From Oscillospiraceae bacterium (GTDB lineage: Bacteria > Bacillota > Clostridia > Oscillospirales > Ruminococcaceae), in NCBI GenBank assembly GCA_014799385.1, contig JAAVIC010000001.1, positions 172,683 through 236,682 on the forward strand: a DNA stretch of 64,000 bases, read 5' to 3'. Positions 7,975 through 16,639 of this stretch are shown piece after piece. How positions within the stretch are numbered: position 1 is the stretch's first letter; the number at the start of each line of letters is the position of its first letter. Under the pieces are notes generated by a model, which made no database searches, was not told the DNA's origin, and was given only the letters and a program-made list of their open reading frames with translations. The translations under genes were made by a program, and so were the position numbers.

Positions 7975-9873
7975 TCAATTAAAACTTGTTCCGATGATTA
8001 CGCTTTTCGGCTTGGCGGTGAGTACGTCCTCAAGCTCGTAAAGCCCCTCGGCGCAAGCACGCTTGTCGTCCGCGTAAACGCGGTATTTACCCTCGCGGGC
8101 ATACGTCACGCTCTTGTCGGTGGGATTGATAAGCACAAACAAATCGTCAACGCGCATTAAAATCGCTCCGCCGTCAATGTCCTCGAACGATACGCGTTCG
8201 CGGATTTCATCTGCATCGCGCAGCCTGAGCTGCGGGAACTTCTTACGAATCGCGATAAGCCCGCGATAATAGTCCACGATCTCCGCGTTTTCCGTTACCT
8301 TGTTCCATTTTATGGAATTTATCGAATCGGGGGATTTGTAGCTGTTCTCGTCAAATCCGCCGTTCGGAAGAGGCTTTGAGCGTAACATCTCCTGCCCCGC
8401 CTGAAAGAACGGGATTCCCTGCGCCGTGAAAATCAACGCAGCCGCGAGCTTATCCATCGCGATTATCGTTTCCTCGCTCTCATCGGGGCAGGAAACGTGC
8501 AGCTTGTCGAATAGCGTGAGGTTATCGTGAGCCTCCACATAGTTTACCGTTTGCTGTGGAGCGTCCGCCCAGATTTCCCTGTTGTCGCGCTCCACATCGG
8601 GATTTTTCAAACCGCCGCACATCAGCGACTTTACCAGCTCAGCGGATTTCGGATTCTCGCCGCCGTTGATATAGCCGCAATCCGTGTCAATAAACACAGA
8701 GCCTTTAAGCCCGTCGCGGAAATCGTCCGAGAACATCGCGAACCGCGGCAGCCCGCGCGCGTTTTTCTTCATCGCGCGGAGTTCCTCGTCCAGCGGGCAA
8801 TCGCCGCCCGTCCAGCCCTCTCCGTAAAGGATAACGTTCGGGTTGATTTCGCGGAGCTTTTCGGCGCAAAGATTCAGCGTTTCGATATCCAGAAGCCCCA
8901 TCAAATCGAACCGGAAACCGTCAACCTTATAATCGCGCGCCCACATACACAGGCTGTCGCAGATGAATTTCCGCGCCATGGCGCGTTCACTCGCGAACTC
9001 GTTTCCGCACGCGGAACCGTTCGAGAGCGTTCCGTTCGCGTTGTGGCGGTAATAATACCCCGGCACGGTCATATTAAACGGCGAATCATCGGCGGAGTAG
9101 GTATGATTATACACCACGTCCATCACAATGCCAAGTCCGCTTTCGTGCGCTGCCTTTACCATTTCCTTAAACTCGCGCACGCGTGTCAGACCGTCCGCCG
9201 CGTTCGAGGAGTAGCTTCCCTCCGGAGCATTATAATTTACGGGGTCATAACCCCAGTTGAACTGCGGCTTTGCGCTAGACTCATCAACCGAGCCGTAATC
9301 AAAGGAGGGCAAAAGATGGATATGCGTAACTCCAAGCCCCCTGATATAACCCAGACCGATTTCGTCTCCGAACGCGTTTTTTACGCCCTTTTCGGCGAAC
9401 GCGCCAAACTTTCCGCGATTACGGAACCCGCCGCTGCCGTCAATCGAAAAATCGCGCACGTGCAGCTCGTACAGAACCGCGTCCACGGGGTTTTCAAGCG
9501 TTACATAGCCGCAATTTTCCCAACCCTCGGGATTCACGCGGCTCATATCAACGACCATTCCGCGCTTGCCGTTCGCCCCGGCGGACTGCGCGTAAATATC
9601 TATCGTTTCGGAAATTTCCCCGTCGAAATTCATCGAATACGTATAATAAACTCCGTGCAGGTCTCCCGAAACCTCGACCGTCCAAACCCCGTTTTCGGAC
9701 TTCATCTCCTCCGTACCGTACGGAATTTTGCATACGGAATCCCGATACAGATTCAGCGTAACGCCGTCTGCTTTCGGGCTCCACACGCAAAACTCCGTTT
9801 TTTCCCGCGTATAGACCGCGCCCAACGCACCGTCATACGCATACTCTTGATCCATCTTTTCAAAAATGTTCAT
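7975..9873 (-). CDS. pulA: Type I pullulanase (GH13)
   Basis: Hydrolyses alpha-1,6 branch points of pullulan, starch or glycogen fragments. The 632-residue protein starts with a CBM48-like region (about 10-100, TEFCVWSPKADGVTLNLY). The GH13 barrel follows with the pullulanase signature NWGYDP and the four conserved regions: DVVYNHTY, GFRFDLMGLLD (nucleophile Asp), LYGEGW (acid Glu) and YVEAHDN. There is no signal peptide, so it is probably intracellular and acts on imported maltodextrin or glycogen with the phosphorylase and glucanotransferase encoded at 39-43 kb. Two promoter units and an L element lie upstream. Confidence 0.94.
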   Translation of the reverse strand: MNIFEKMDQEYAYDGALGAVYTREKTEFCVWSPKADGVTLNLYRDSVCKIPYGTEEMKSENGVWTVEVSGDLHGVYYTYSMNFDGEISETIDIYAQSAGANGKRGMVVDMSRVNPEGWENCGYVTLENPVDAVLYELHVRDFSIDGSGGFRNRGKFGAFAEKGVKNAFGDEIGLGYIRGLGVTHIHLLPSFDYGSVDESSAKPQFNWGYDPVNYNAPEGSYSSNAADGLTRVREFKEMVKAAHESGLGIVMDVVYNHTYSADDSPFNMTVPGYYYRHNANGTLSNGSACGNEFASERAMARKFICDSLCMWARDYKVDGFRFDLMGLLDIETLNLCAEKLREINPNVILYGEGWTGGDCPLDEELRAMKKNARGLPRFAMFSDDFRDGLKGSVFIDTDCGYINGGENPKSAELVKSLMCGGLKNPDVERDNREIWADAPQQTVNYVEAHDNLTLFDKLHVSCPDESEETIIAMDKLAAALIFTAQGIPFFQAGQEMLRSKPLPNGGFDENSYKSPDSINSIKWNKVTENAEIVDYYRGLIAIRKKFPQLRLRDADEIRERVSFEDIDGGAILMRVDDLFVLINPTDKSVTYAREGKYRVYADDKRACAEGLYELEDVLTAKPKSVIIGTSFN

Positions 9874-9908
9874 ACTAACTCCTTATCTAAATGGCAAATA
9901 TTTTAATA

Positions 9909-10010
9909 GCAAATTGCGAAACGTGCAGATGAGCTTCGCTCATCTGCACTAGCCGAGCGTTGCCTCACACCGCTATGCGGTGTGAGGTAACACTCGCTTT
10001 CGCAATTTGC
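9909..10010 (-). repeat. L element before pulA
   Basis: Outer stem GCAAATTGCGAA/TTCGCAATTTGC, arms GCAGATGAGC/GCTCATCTGC and CTCACACCGC/GCGGTGTGAG. The right end of another copy (CTTATCTAAATGGCAAAT) lies directly beside it, as if one element had inserted at the edge of another. Confidence 0.85.
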
Positions 10011-10035
10011 ACTGGTCACCGATAGATTGTTTTTA

Positions 10036-10064
10036 ATTATAACGTGCTAGTCACAAGCCGCCAA
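10036..10064 (-). promoter_or_regulatory. P unit (promoter-like repeat) before pulA
   Basis: On the minus strand TTGGCG-N17-TATAAT, the best -10 match in the family, about 25 nt before the L element. Confidence 0.65.
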
Positions 10065-10085
10065 TGCGGTGTTTGGAATCATAAT

Positions 10086-10146
10086 GCGCCAAATCGCGCC
10101 GCCCTGCGGTGTTGAACGCCGCTTGCGTTTTGAATTTGCACGAATC
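10086..10146 (-). repeat. Truncated L element
   Basis: Only one outer strand and one arm remain (minus strand GCAAATTCAAAACGCAAGCG, then AACACCGC). It separates two P units upstream of pulA. Confidence 0.6.
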
Positions 10147-10166
10147 ACCGATATAGCTTGTTTTTG

Positions 10167-10195
10167 GTTATAACGCGCTAGTCACAAGCCGCCAA
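10167..10195 (-). promoter_or_regulatory. Second P unit before pulA
   Basis: On the minus strand TTGGCG-N17-TATAAC, the same spacing as the other units. Confidence 0.6.
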
Positions 10196-10238
10196 TGCGA
10201 TGTTCGGGATTATAATGCACCAAACTGCGCCCTAATAA

Positions 10239-10937
10239 CTATCCACCGTAATAATATGCCGGGATTTCCTCCCACCGCAAACCCGCGGCTCGGCATATCT
10301 CCGCGAAATCACCCTGCTTGCCGCCGTCAAACCACTCATACCACGCGGAGTAGAGCCTCTTATAATAATCAAGCTCGTCCGCCAACTCCCGTGGAATATC
10401 GTTCTCGGCGATGATTTTCTCGGCAAGCGCGACCGTTTCCCGATACACCGAACGCTCCATGCAGCACCCATCGGGAAAATGGTGCGCGCCGAATCCCAAC
10501 ACGCTCAACTGCTCCTCAAGGAACAGCTCGGCGGTTTTCATGTCACGCTCCGGGTGATTGTAAGCGCGCTCCAGAATATCATAGGCGGGGCGTTCGTTTT
10601 TCGGGTCGTGCGGATTGTAATACCGCCCGAACAACTGATAAGCCCACCGCATATGCGGCATTCTGTTCAGCTCGGACTGCCGCCTGAGGTACTCGTCAAG
10701 CAGCTTAGTCAACTGAAACGGCAGATTTCCGGCTTTTCCCCTGCGGTGCTCCGCGAACAGTCCGCCATCAATGCACTCGCGGCAGAGCCGCTCCAGAATC
10801 GCGTCCAGCTCCGCTCGCGGAATCTCCGCGCAGCTTCCCGTAAACTCAAACAAATATTTGTTCGCTTGCTTTTTTAATCCGCCCTCGTACAAATCCCAAT
10901 ATTTGTCAATGGCGGCAATAAATTCATCATATGTCAT
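10239..10937 (-). CDS. Hypothetical protein, 232 residues
   Basis: No family is recognised. The protein is soluble and apparently helical, with many Tyr, Trp, Arg and Glu residues and a CC pair in FPDGCCMERSVYRE. It ends EIPAYYYGG. There is no signal peptide or membrane segment. An ATG with an upstream CCGGAG supports the start. It is a monocistronic leftward gene between pulA and the divergent pair at 11148; length and coding character suggest a genuine gene. Confidence 0.65.
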   Translation of the reverse strand: MTYDEFIAAIDKYWDLYEGGLKKQANKYLFEFTGSCAEIPRAELDAILERLCRECIDGGLFAEHRRGKAGNLPFQLTKLLDEYLRRQSELNRMPHMRWAYQLFGRYYNPHDPKNERPAYDILERAYNHPERDMKTAELFLEEQLSVLGFGAHHFPDGCCMERSVYRETVALAEKIIAENDIPRELADELDYYKRLYSAWYEWFDGGKQGDFAEICRAAGLRWEEIPAYYYGG

Positions 10938-11065
10938 TATTTTAACTCCGGATTATGGTCATAATCCCAACAACTTTGTGCTTATTATACCACACATTTT
11001 ACGGAATGTCAACCTAAATCGGCGAAATGCACAATAGATTCACCGAAAAATTGTTAAAACTGCCG

Positions 11066-11094
11066 TGGACATTTCCCGAAAAATATGCTATAAT
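11066..11094 (+). promoter_or_regulatory. Sigma-A promoter of the 11148-rimI pair
   Basis: TGGACA-N17-TATAAT lies about 54 nt before the ATG. The untranslated leader has a small CCCGCA/TGCGGG hairpin. Confidence 0.75.
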
Positions 11095-11147
11095 GATATT
11101 AATAAAACCCGCAGATACGGAATGCGGGAATTACGGAGGTATTTTTT

Positions 11148-11363
11148 ATGGCCGGAAAAAAGCTGTTTGGAAACAACATCAAGCCGTCTTGCAAGTACTG
11201 CCAAATGGCACAGGCGGGCGAGGGCGACAAAATCATCTGCCCGAAAATGGGAGAGGTAAAGATGTACGATTCCTGCAAAAAGTTCATCTATAACCCCCTC
11301 AAACGAATCCCCAAGAAGGAGCTTCAGTTGGTAAACTCCGCCGTGAATGAAATTGATTTCTGA
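11148..11363 (+). CDS. Small four-cysteine protein, possible zinc ribbon
   Basis: A 71-residue basic protein with cysteines at 15, 18, 31 and 43 (SCKYCQMA...ICPKMG...DSCKKF), compatible with a small metal-binding knuckle. A GGAGG site precedes the ATG. Its 3' end overlaps rimI by 17 nt, so the two are co-translated. I do not know its function; a link to ribosome or RNA metabolism would be inferred only from the rimI coupling. Confidence 0.68.
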   Translation: MAGKKLFGNNIKPSCKYCQMAQAGEGDKIICPKMGEVKMYDSCKKFIYNPLKRIPKKELQLVNSAVNEIDF

Positions 11364-11781
11364 TTCACGCTTTTTTGAGGAACTTTGGGCGGTCGAGCGT
11401 GACTGCTTCGGAGATTCATGGACGCAAGATATGCTGCACAGCGAGCTTTCGGGCGCGCTGTCGCTTTGTTGTACGGAACAGCGCGGCGGGAAGATTGTCG
11501 CGTTTGCGCTGGGACGCGTTGTAGCGGACGAGGGGGAGCTGTTCCAAATCGGAACGCTGACCGAATTTCGCGGACAGGGCATTGCGGAGGGACTGCTCCG
11601 CCGCCTGCACGCGGAAATGCTCCGGCGCGGCGCGAAAACGTGCTTTCTTGAAGTCCGCTCGAAAAATTCCGCCGCTATTGCGCTCTACCAAAAGCTCGGC
11701 TACACGCAAATCGGTATTCGCCGCGGCTACTACCCCGATGATGACGCAATAGTAATGAAAACGGAGCTATTTACGGATTAA
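11347..11781 (+). CDS. rimI: RimI-type N-acetyltransferase
   Basis: A GNAT-fold enzyme that probably acetylates the N-terminal alanine of ribosomal protein S18. Its 144 residues match RimI. Seen are IGTLTEFRGQGIAEGLLRRL (acetyl-CoA loop RGQGIA) and the C-terminal FLEVRSKNSAAIALYQKLGY followed by RRGYYPDDDAIVMK, which is characteristic of RimI. It follows a small four-cysteine protein with overlap and ends at a perfect hairpin terminator. A tsaB or tsaD partner is not present here. Confidence 0.87.
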   Translation: MKLISDSRFFEELWAVERDCFGDSWTQDMLHSELSGALSLCCTEQRGGKIVAFALGRVVADEGELFQIGTLTEFRGQGIAEGLLRRLHAEMLRRGAKTCFLEVRSKNSAAIALYQKLGYTQIGIRRGYYPDDDAIVMKTELFTD

Positions 11782-11792
11782 CAAATAATGAA

Positions 11793-11821
11793 TTTCTCCC
11801 TACCGAGTCGGTAGGGAGAAA
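11793..11821. terminator. Bidirectional terminator between rimI and the SseB-like gene
   Basis: TTTCTCCCTACC and GGTAGGGAGAAA form a 12-bp stem flanked by T/A residues on both sides. It sits between two convergent genes. Confidence 0.85.
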
Positions 11822-11832
11822 CGCATATTTAA

Positions 11833-12645
11833 TCAACTTCTTGTGTAAAACGGCATAACATTCTTCACCGCGTTTGCGCCGAAACCGCTCTTCGCGTCTA
11901 CGATATGCAGCGGCATCTTTTTGAGGAACGACCGCGCGGCTTGTCCGAGGCGCGAGAACACAACATTCCTGTCGCCGTTGAAGTCCACCAACAGCAGATA
12001 CCCGTCCTGACCATCGAGCTTCACACCGCGCAGCCATAGCGCGTCTATCGCACCCGTGCTCTTCGCCGTTTCAGTCAACGCGTTTGACATCTCCATCGGA
12101 TACGGACTCAGCGCATACAGCTCACACGGTGTGTCCGCAGTGAGTACACTGTTGGTCTGACCATCGCGGAGCATATCGCGGCGCTCCTTCATATCCTCCA
12201 CAAACCGCCGCGGAATCACCAGATTCTGCCCGAACGGATTCACCACGATCCCTGCGCAATTGGCATTGGTTTCGACTACCATCGACATATTGTCAAACCC
12301 CATCAAAACCGTATTTCTCTCGCTATCGCCCCCCCACTTTTCCATATCTGCGCGTTTGGTAAACATAGGCAGGTAATGATTTCCATCGTTGGCGGTAAGC
12401 ATATAAAACGAGATTCCCGTCCCCTCTTCAATCACCTGGTCTCCGTTCGGGAGCGTTTTCGGCGGCTGAGACATCTTAATCGCCGTAACCAACAGCGCGC
12501 GATCCATAATCTCCATGAATATCTCCTCGATATTCGCGGTGATGGCTTCCGTATCCTCCGCCTTAACCAATTCGAGCCGCCGATTCATAAGCTCCTCAAG
12601 CTTTGAATTGTCGTGCTCCTTATTAACAATAATTCCACCCGTCAT
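11833..12645 (-). CDS. SseB-domain protein
   Basis: A 270-residue cytoplasmic protein with the SseB N-terminal fold: LEELMNRRLELVKAEDTEAITANI, then a core with YLPMFTKRADMEKW, GFDNMSMVV and GIVVNPFGQNLVIP. A C-terminal half resembling an SseB_C unit follows (DALWLRGVKLDGQDGYLLLVDFNGD). In Firmicutes such proteins have no known enzymatic activity. A longer ORF reads through the repeat upstream, but the ATG at 12645 with AAGGAG is the natural start. It follows VWA and PP2C genes on the same strand, separated by an L element. Confidence 0.8.
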   Translation of the reverse strand: MTGGIIVNKEHDNSKLEELMNRRLELVKAEDTEAITANIEEIFMEIMDRALLVTAIKMSQPPKTLPNGDQVIEEGTGISFYMLTANDGNHYLPMFTKRADMEKWGGDSERNTVLMGFDNMSMVVETNANCAGIVVNPFGQNLVIPRRFVEDMKERRDMLRDGQTNSVLTADTPCELYALSPYPMEMSNALTETAKSTGAIDALWLRGVKLDGQDGYLLLVDFNGDRNVVFSRLGQAARSFLKKMPLHIVDAKSGFGANAVKNVMPFYTRS

Positions 12646-12666
12646 ACTTAACTCCTTATCTAAATG

Positions 12667-12780
12667 GCAAATTGCGAACCGCACAGATAAAATTGCGCTT
12701 TGCGCAATTTCATCTGTGCTAGCTGAGCGACCCGGCACACCGCTGCGCGGTATAACGTGTTGCTTGCGTTTTGAATTTGC
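12667..12780 (-). repeat. Chimeric L element before the SseB-like gene
   Basis: The two outer strands belong to different versions: GCAAATTGCGAA on one side and TTTTGAATTTGC on the other. Only the terminal seven base pairs still match. One arm is intact (ATTGCGC/GCGCAAT within CACAGAT/ATCTGTG). Confidence 0.78.
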
Positions 12781-12887
12781 ATTGGTCGCCAAAAGGTTGT
12801 TTTGAAATATAACGCTCTAAACTTGCGTCCTGAATTTGCACCGGTCGCCAAACAGCGGATTTTACCTATATTTCCGATAACCAACAA

Positions 12888-13679
12888 CTATTCTCTGCCA
12901 ACTATACATGCAATGGAAATATCGTCCCTTGAACCGCTGCGGGAGCGCATATGCAAATGCTCGGCAAGGGGCGCGGTACTGTCATCGCTCACGGCATTCA
13001 GCACGCGGCGTCCGAAGCTCATAAAATCCCCGACGCTTCCAAATGAGTTGATCAAGCCGTCACTGGAGAGCATTACCCCGTCAAACGCGCCCCTCCGATA
13101 AAAATACCGAAAATTCGCGATAGCGTCACTGTCGCACAGCGAGGTAGTCAGATTTCCCACCAAGTTGGTATCCACGGGCATCGGAGAGCACATTTCGCCG
13201 TTATCCAACGCGATAAAATCCCCATCGCCGATTTGCAGCCCGAAACAGCCCTCGGCGGTCATTGCGGCGACAATCAGCGTTGCGCCGTACATCACCTCGT
13301 CCGCGATTCCGCCGTGCCGCTCGAAAATTTCCGTTTCTTGCGGATTCAGCGGGAACGCGCGAAAATGCGCGGCAATTTCGCTGTTCCAACCGCAAATGAT
13401 ATTCGCGGCGATTCGGCGCGCGGCATTCTCGGGTTTATCCGTAAAAATGCCGTCCAGACCGCCGTTTCTCTCACGGAAATCGCAAATCGAACGAATCGCC
13501 ACGCGCGTTGCCATTTCGCTGCCCGCTGCCGAACGGAAATGCTTTTCGCTTCCGTGACCGTCCGCCACCGCCGCCACCGCGAAATCCGCGCCGATGTACA
13601 CCCGCGCGCTGTCCTGACAGCCCGTTCCGTCCGCCTCGTGCATAGCCCCTCGAACCGATAATGCGTGCCCCTTAATCAC
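12888..13679 (-). CDS. PP2C-family protein phosphatase
   Basis: A 263-residue metal-dependent Ser/Thr phosphatase. Metal-binding motifs are visible as VADGHGSEKH near residue 40 and the C-terminal RDDISIACIV; GLQIGDGDFIAL and LSSDGLIN fit the family core. The N-terminus RGAMHEADGTGCQDSARV matches the usual HxxxGxxCQDS entry. It starts 34 nt after a VWA gene on the same strand. VWA plus PP2C is the hallmark of TerY-type phosphorylation triads, whose third member, a Ser/Thr kinase, is not in this window. Confidence 0.9.
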   Translation of the reverse strand: MIKGHALSVRGAMHEADGTGCQDSARVYIGADFAVAAVADGHGSEKHFRSAAGSEMATRVAIRSICDFRERNGGLDGIFTDKPENAARRIAANIICGWNSEIAAHFRAFPLNPQETEIFERHGGIADEVMYGATLIVAAMTAEGCFGLQIGDGDFIALDNGEMCSPMPVDTNLVGNLTTSLCDSDAIANFRYFYRRGAFDGVMLSSDGLINSFGSVGDFMSFGRRVLNAVSDDSTAPLAEHLHMRSRSGSRDDISIACIVGRE

Positions 13680-13713
13680 GATTCAAAGCAACTCCCCAAA
13701 TACAATTTTTCCT

Positions 13714-14442
13714 TTACCAGCCCTCGTCAATATTCGCGTTTATCTCATCGCTCTCGGCGAACTCGCGAATCTGCTCGGCGGCGCTTTCCTGCTTGGTCTT
13801 GAAATCTTCCTCGGTTTCGGCAAGGCGCATAGAGCGACTTCCGATCTGCGAACTCGTAACCGCCACGAACTTGACGAGCTTAGCCAGAGCCTCTCCGTTA
13901 TGCGCCGTCACCACGCTGTCGGGATTGCCCGTGAAACGCGCCAGAATATCAAAATCCGCGTCCTCTCCGATAGCGACCGCCGCCTTTATCCCCGCGTTGT
14001 ACCACCGATTACGTTTCAGTTCTTCAAGTCCCTTCTCAAAATTATCCGTGGGATAGCCGTCCGACATCAGGATCATCACCGGCGCGAACGACAGTGACGG
14101 ACTGCTCATAAACGAATTTCGTGAGAGCTTGGCGTTCAGTTCCCCGAACGCACTTCCGAGATCCGTAACATTCTCCGCGTCCAGCGGTTTCCACTCGAAC
14201 TCCTCCGCCGAAATCGGCTCGGAATACATCCACTCCGAACCTCCCGAAAACTTCAGCGCGGCAATTTTGATATCCGCGTCCGCGCCGCCGATAGTCCTCA
14301 GCTCGGGGATAAGCTCCTCCATTACCGAATTTACCGTTCCGATCTTACTTCCGCCCATACTTCCCGAGCAGTCGATCAGAAAAAACAGAACCATTGACTT
14401 TTTCGCGATTTCCTCCGCGTCATCAAACGGATTAACAGCCAT
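13714..14442 (-). CDS. VWA-domain protein, TerY-like
   Basis: A 242-residue cytoplasmic von Willebrand factor A protein. The MIDAS metal site is seen as DCSGS (24-28) with a second acidic loop LMSDGYPTD. Size and context resemble TerY, which works with PP2C and a protein kinase in tellurite/stress phosphorylation triads. It is the first gene of a leftward VWA-PP2C unit, with an L element and two P units upstream. The C-terminal 50 residues are acidic and helical, possibly a partner-binding tail. Assignment as TerY-like rather than a generic VWA protein is inference. Confidence 0.9.
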   Translation of the reverse strand: MAVNPFDDAEEIAKKSMVLFFLIDCSGSMGGSKIGTVNSVMEELIPELRTIGGADADIKIAALKFSGGSEWMYSEPISAEEFEWKPLDAENVTDLGSAFGELNAKLSRNSFMSSPSLSFAPVMILMSDGYPTDNFEKGLEELKRNRWYNAGIKAAVAIGEDADFDILARFTGNPDSVVTAHNGEALAKLVKFVAVTSSQIGSRSMRLAETEEDFKTKQESAAEQIREFAESDEINANIDEGW

Positions 14443-14465
14443 TCTCTTTCCTCCTTATCTAAATG

Positions 14466-14574
14466 GCAAATTCGGCACCGCTGCAAACGAACTACGCTGC
14501 GCTCCGTTCGTTTGCGCTAGCTCGCCGCGAAAGCTCCGCTTCGCTGCGCTTCCGCGGCGGCTTGCCGAATTTGC
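14466..14574 (-). repeat. L element before the VWA gene
   Basis: The only copy here with the GCAAATTCGGCA/TGCCGAATTTGC outer stem. Arms are GCAAACGAAC/GTTCGTTTGC and CCGCG-based. Confidence 0.84.
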
Positions 14575-14599
14575 ACGAGTCACCAAAGCATTGTTTTGA

Positions 14600-14628
14600 A
14601 TTATGATGAGCTATGCATTAGCCGCCAC
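14600..14628 (-). promoter_or_regulatory. P unit 1 before the VWA gene
   Basis: On the minus strand GTGGCG-N17-CATAAT. Confidence 0.5.
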
Positions 14629-14641
14629 GAACTTGCTTTAA

Positions 14642-14670
14642 GTTATAACGCGCTATGCACGAGCCGCCAC
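14642..14670 (-). promoter_or_regulatory. P unit 2 before the VWA gene
   Basis: On the minus strand GTGGCG-N17-TATAAC, in tandem with unit 1 at a 42-nt period. Confidence 0.58.
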
Positions 14671-14699
14671 TCCGCTCCAAACTCGCACCCCCGACGATG

Positions 14700-14918
14700 T
14701 GACAAGTAACCGATAGGCACAACTTTCCCGAGACGACACAGGAAAAAGGGGGTGGGGGAGATGGGAAAGAGGGGCGCGGGGGGAAAACCCGTAGGGGGTG
14801 GGGGCTTTTCCGTCCCGAGGGTTTGAAATCCCCCGCCCCCGAAGGGTTGTCCCCCCGCTCATCCGGGCGTAGGGGGGCGCCCCCACATTAGGGGCTGCGG
14901 GAGTTTCCCCATCAAAGC
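14700..14918 (-). repeat. A element, copy 2
   Basis: Same G/C-rich core as copy 1, in the orientation of the downstream VWA gene. Its last bases run into the P-unit region. Confidence 0.82.
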
Positions 14919-15026
14919 ATTGTTTTGAATTATAACGCGCCTGAATTACGCCCAAACAACTGCCAACTATAACCATTATATCACAACTTTACGTGATTGT
15001 CAACACCTTATTAAAATTAAATCCCC

Positions 15027-15055
15027 TTGACAGCCGCCGATTTTCGCGTTATAAT
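15027..15055 (+). promoter_or_regulatory. Consensus sigma-A promoter of metA
   Basis: TTGACA-N17-TATAAT, a perfect consensus, 72 nt before the ATG. The short leader leaves no room for a SAM riboswitch. Confidence 0.93.
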
Positions 15056-15126
15056 AGAAACAGAGAATATTGATTTGGCGGAAAAAACCGCAACCGAATC
15101 AGTAAACGCAAATTGGAGGAATAAAA

Positions 15127-16044
15127 ATGCCAATTAAAATCGCGGACGGACTGCCCGCGCAAAACATACTCGAAAGCGAGCACATCTTCGTAATGACGGA
15201 ATACCGTGCGCTTCACCAGGACATTCGCCCGCTGAAAATCGGAATACTTAATCTTATGCCCACGAAAATCACCACTGAAACGCAGATTCTCCGCTGTTTG
15301 TCGAACACACCGCTCCAAATCGAGGCGGAGTTTATCGCCGTTTCGTCTCACGAATCCAAAAATACGCCGCCCGAGCACCTCGTCGCGTTCTACAAGAGCT
15401 TTAAGGAAATCTGCGAGCAGAACTTTGACGGATTCATCATCACGGGCGCGCCCGTGGAACAGCTTGAATACGCCGATGTGGACTACTGGGACGAGCTTTG
15501 CGGGATAATGGAGTGGACAAAATCTCACGTCCACTCGACCCTGCACATCTGTTGGGGGGCGCAGGCGGGGCTGTTCTACCATTACGGAATCCCGAAATAT
15601 CCGCTTTCGCAAAAGGTTTCGGGGATTTTCACCCACCAACTCCTAACACCGAAATCGCGGCTGTTCCACGGCTTTGACGGAGAGTTTCTCGCGCCGCACT
15701 CGCGGCATACGGAAGTCCGCGCCGAGGACATTGTGAAAGTCCCCGGCTTAAAACTGATGGCAACCTCGGACGAGGCGGGAGTTTACGCGGTCTGCAGCGC
15801 GGACGGACGGCAATTTTTCGTGATGGGGCATTCGGAATATGACGCGAACACGCTGGATTCCGAATACCGCCGCGACTTGGATAAGGGCTTGAACCCGCAG
15901 ATTCCGCGGCATTACTACCCCGATGACAATCCCGACAACGCGCCGATTTTGCGGTGGCGCGCTCACTCCACACTGTTGTTCACCAACTGGCTTAATTATT
16001 TTGTTTATCAGACCACGCCGTTTGATATTATGCACAGCGTTTAG
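15127..16044 (+). CDS. metA: Homoserine O-acetyltransferase (MetA family)
   Basis: Activates homoserine for methionine synthesis. The 305 residues match MetA end to end. The catalytic Cys142 lies in HICWGAQ, and the HSRHTEV segment and C-terminal [10 protein letters not shown] are present. Residue 111 is Glu (GAPVEQLEY). In characterised MetA proteins Glu at this position goes with acetyl-CoA and Gly with succinyl-CoA, so I call it an acetyltransferase despite common succinyl annotations. It has a perfect promoter, a GGAGG site and no L element, and it stands alone. Confidence 0.97.
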   Translation: MPIKIADGLPAQNILESEHIFVMTEYRALHQDIRPLKIGILNLMPTKITTETQILRCLSNTPLQIEAEFIAVSSHESKNTPPEHLVAFYKSFKEICEQNFDGFIITGAPVEQLEYADVDYWDELCGIMEWTKSHVHSTLHICWGAQAGLFYHYGIPKYPLSQKVSGIFTHQLLTPKSRLFHGFDGEFLAPHSRHTEVRAEDIVKVPGLKLMATSDEAGVYAVCSADGRQFFVMGHSEYDANTLDSEYRRDLDKGLNPQIPRHYYPDDNPDNAPILRWRAHSTLLFTNWLNYFVYQTTPFDIMHSV

Positions 16045-16278
16045 AAACGCGGAATATTTATCGGTGTTGTGCAAAATCACTAAATTCCGTGCTCAAGGAT
16101 TGGCAAATTCGGCAAATTGCTCAATCACACTTGCAATTCCCCGTGAAGTATGCTATAATGGTAATTAGAGAATAGTTGTTGATTTTTGGGGTTTTAACTC
16201 CAAGCTGTTATTAAAATAAAACCCATTGGGGTGAAGTTTAGGCGCACTATAATTCAAAACCACATTTTGGCGACCAGT
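16045..16278. other. Intergenic region after metA
   Basis: No gene is seen. A TATAAT box near 16153 and another near 16250 precede the tandem L elements of the next gene. Confidence 0.4.
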
Positions 16279-16380
16279 GTAAATTGAGAAAGCGAGCTGC
16301 GCGGCATACCGCGCAGCGGTGTGCCGCGTTGTTCGGCTAGTGCAGATGAGCTTCGCCCATTTGCACGGTTCTCAATTTGC
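16279..16380 (+). repeat. L element, upstream copy before the FapA-like gene
   Basis: Outer stem (G)TAAATTGAGAA/TTCTCAATTTGC. One arm is GGCATACCGC/GCGGTGTGCC; the other (GCAGATGAGC/GCCCATTTGC) has wobble changes. It is followed by P repeats and a second L element, not by a Shine-Dalgarno. Confidence 0.8.
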
Positions 16381-16451
16381 TTTTCAAATCAACTAACTAC
16401 GCGCAACATTACGGGGCGCAAGTTAAGAACGTTGTAACTCAAAGCAAGTTA

Positions 16452-16480
16452 TTGGCGGCTCGTGCATAGCGCGTTATAAC
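16452..16480 (+). promoter_or_regulatory. P unit before the FapA-like gene
   Basis: TTGGCG-N17-TATAAC, about 26 nt before the second L element. Confidence 0.6.
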
Positions 16481-16505
16481 TCAAAGCAAGTTTACGGCAT
16501 CTCGT

Positions 16506-16619
16506 GCAAATTGCGAAAGCAAGCGGCGCACAACACCGCATAGCGGTGTTGTGGGTCGCTTGGCTAGCGCAGATGAAATTGCGCAAAGCGCAATTTCATC
16601 TGCGCGGTTCGCAATTTGC
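16506..16619 (+). repeat. L element, downstream copy before the FapA-like gene
   Basis: Outer stem GCAAATTGCGAA/TTCGCAATTTGC, arms CAACACCGC/GCGGTGTTG and ATGAAATTGCGC/GCGCAATTTCAT. It ends 9 nt before AAGGAG. Confidence 0.86.
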
Positions 16620-16639
16620 CATTTAGATAAGGAGTAAAT

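Noticed and set aside
7622..7978. Pro/Gly-rich ORFs in the A, A' and C repeats (also near 14.7, 23.1, 27.3, 45.5, 48.1 and 54.1 kb)
   Set aside because: They occur in every copy of a non-coding repeat, on both strands, with no ribosome sites; they reflect the repeat composition.
8527..9906. 459-codon plus-strand ORF opposite pulA
   Set aside because: It is antisense to a clear pullulanase and has no recognisable domain; long antisense ORFs are common at this codon bias.
15056..15126. SAM riboswitch before metA
   Set aside because: Only about 70 nt separate promoter and start codon and no SAM-box motif is visible.
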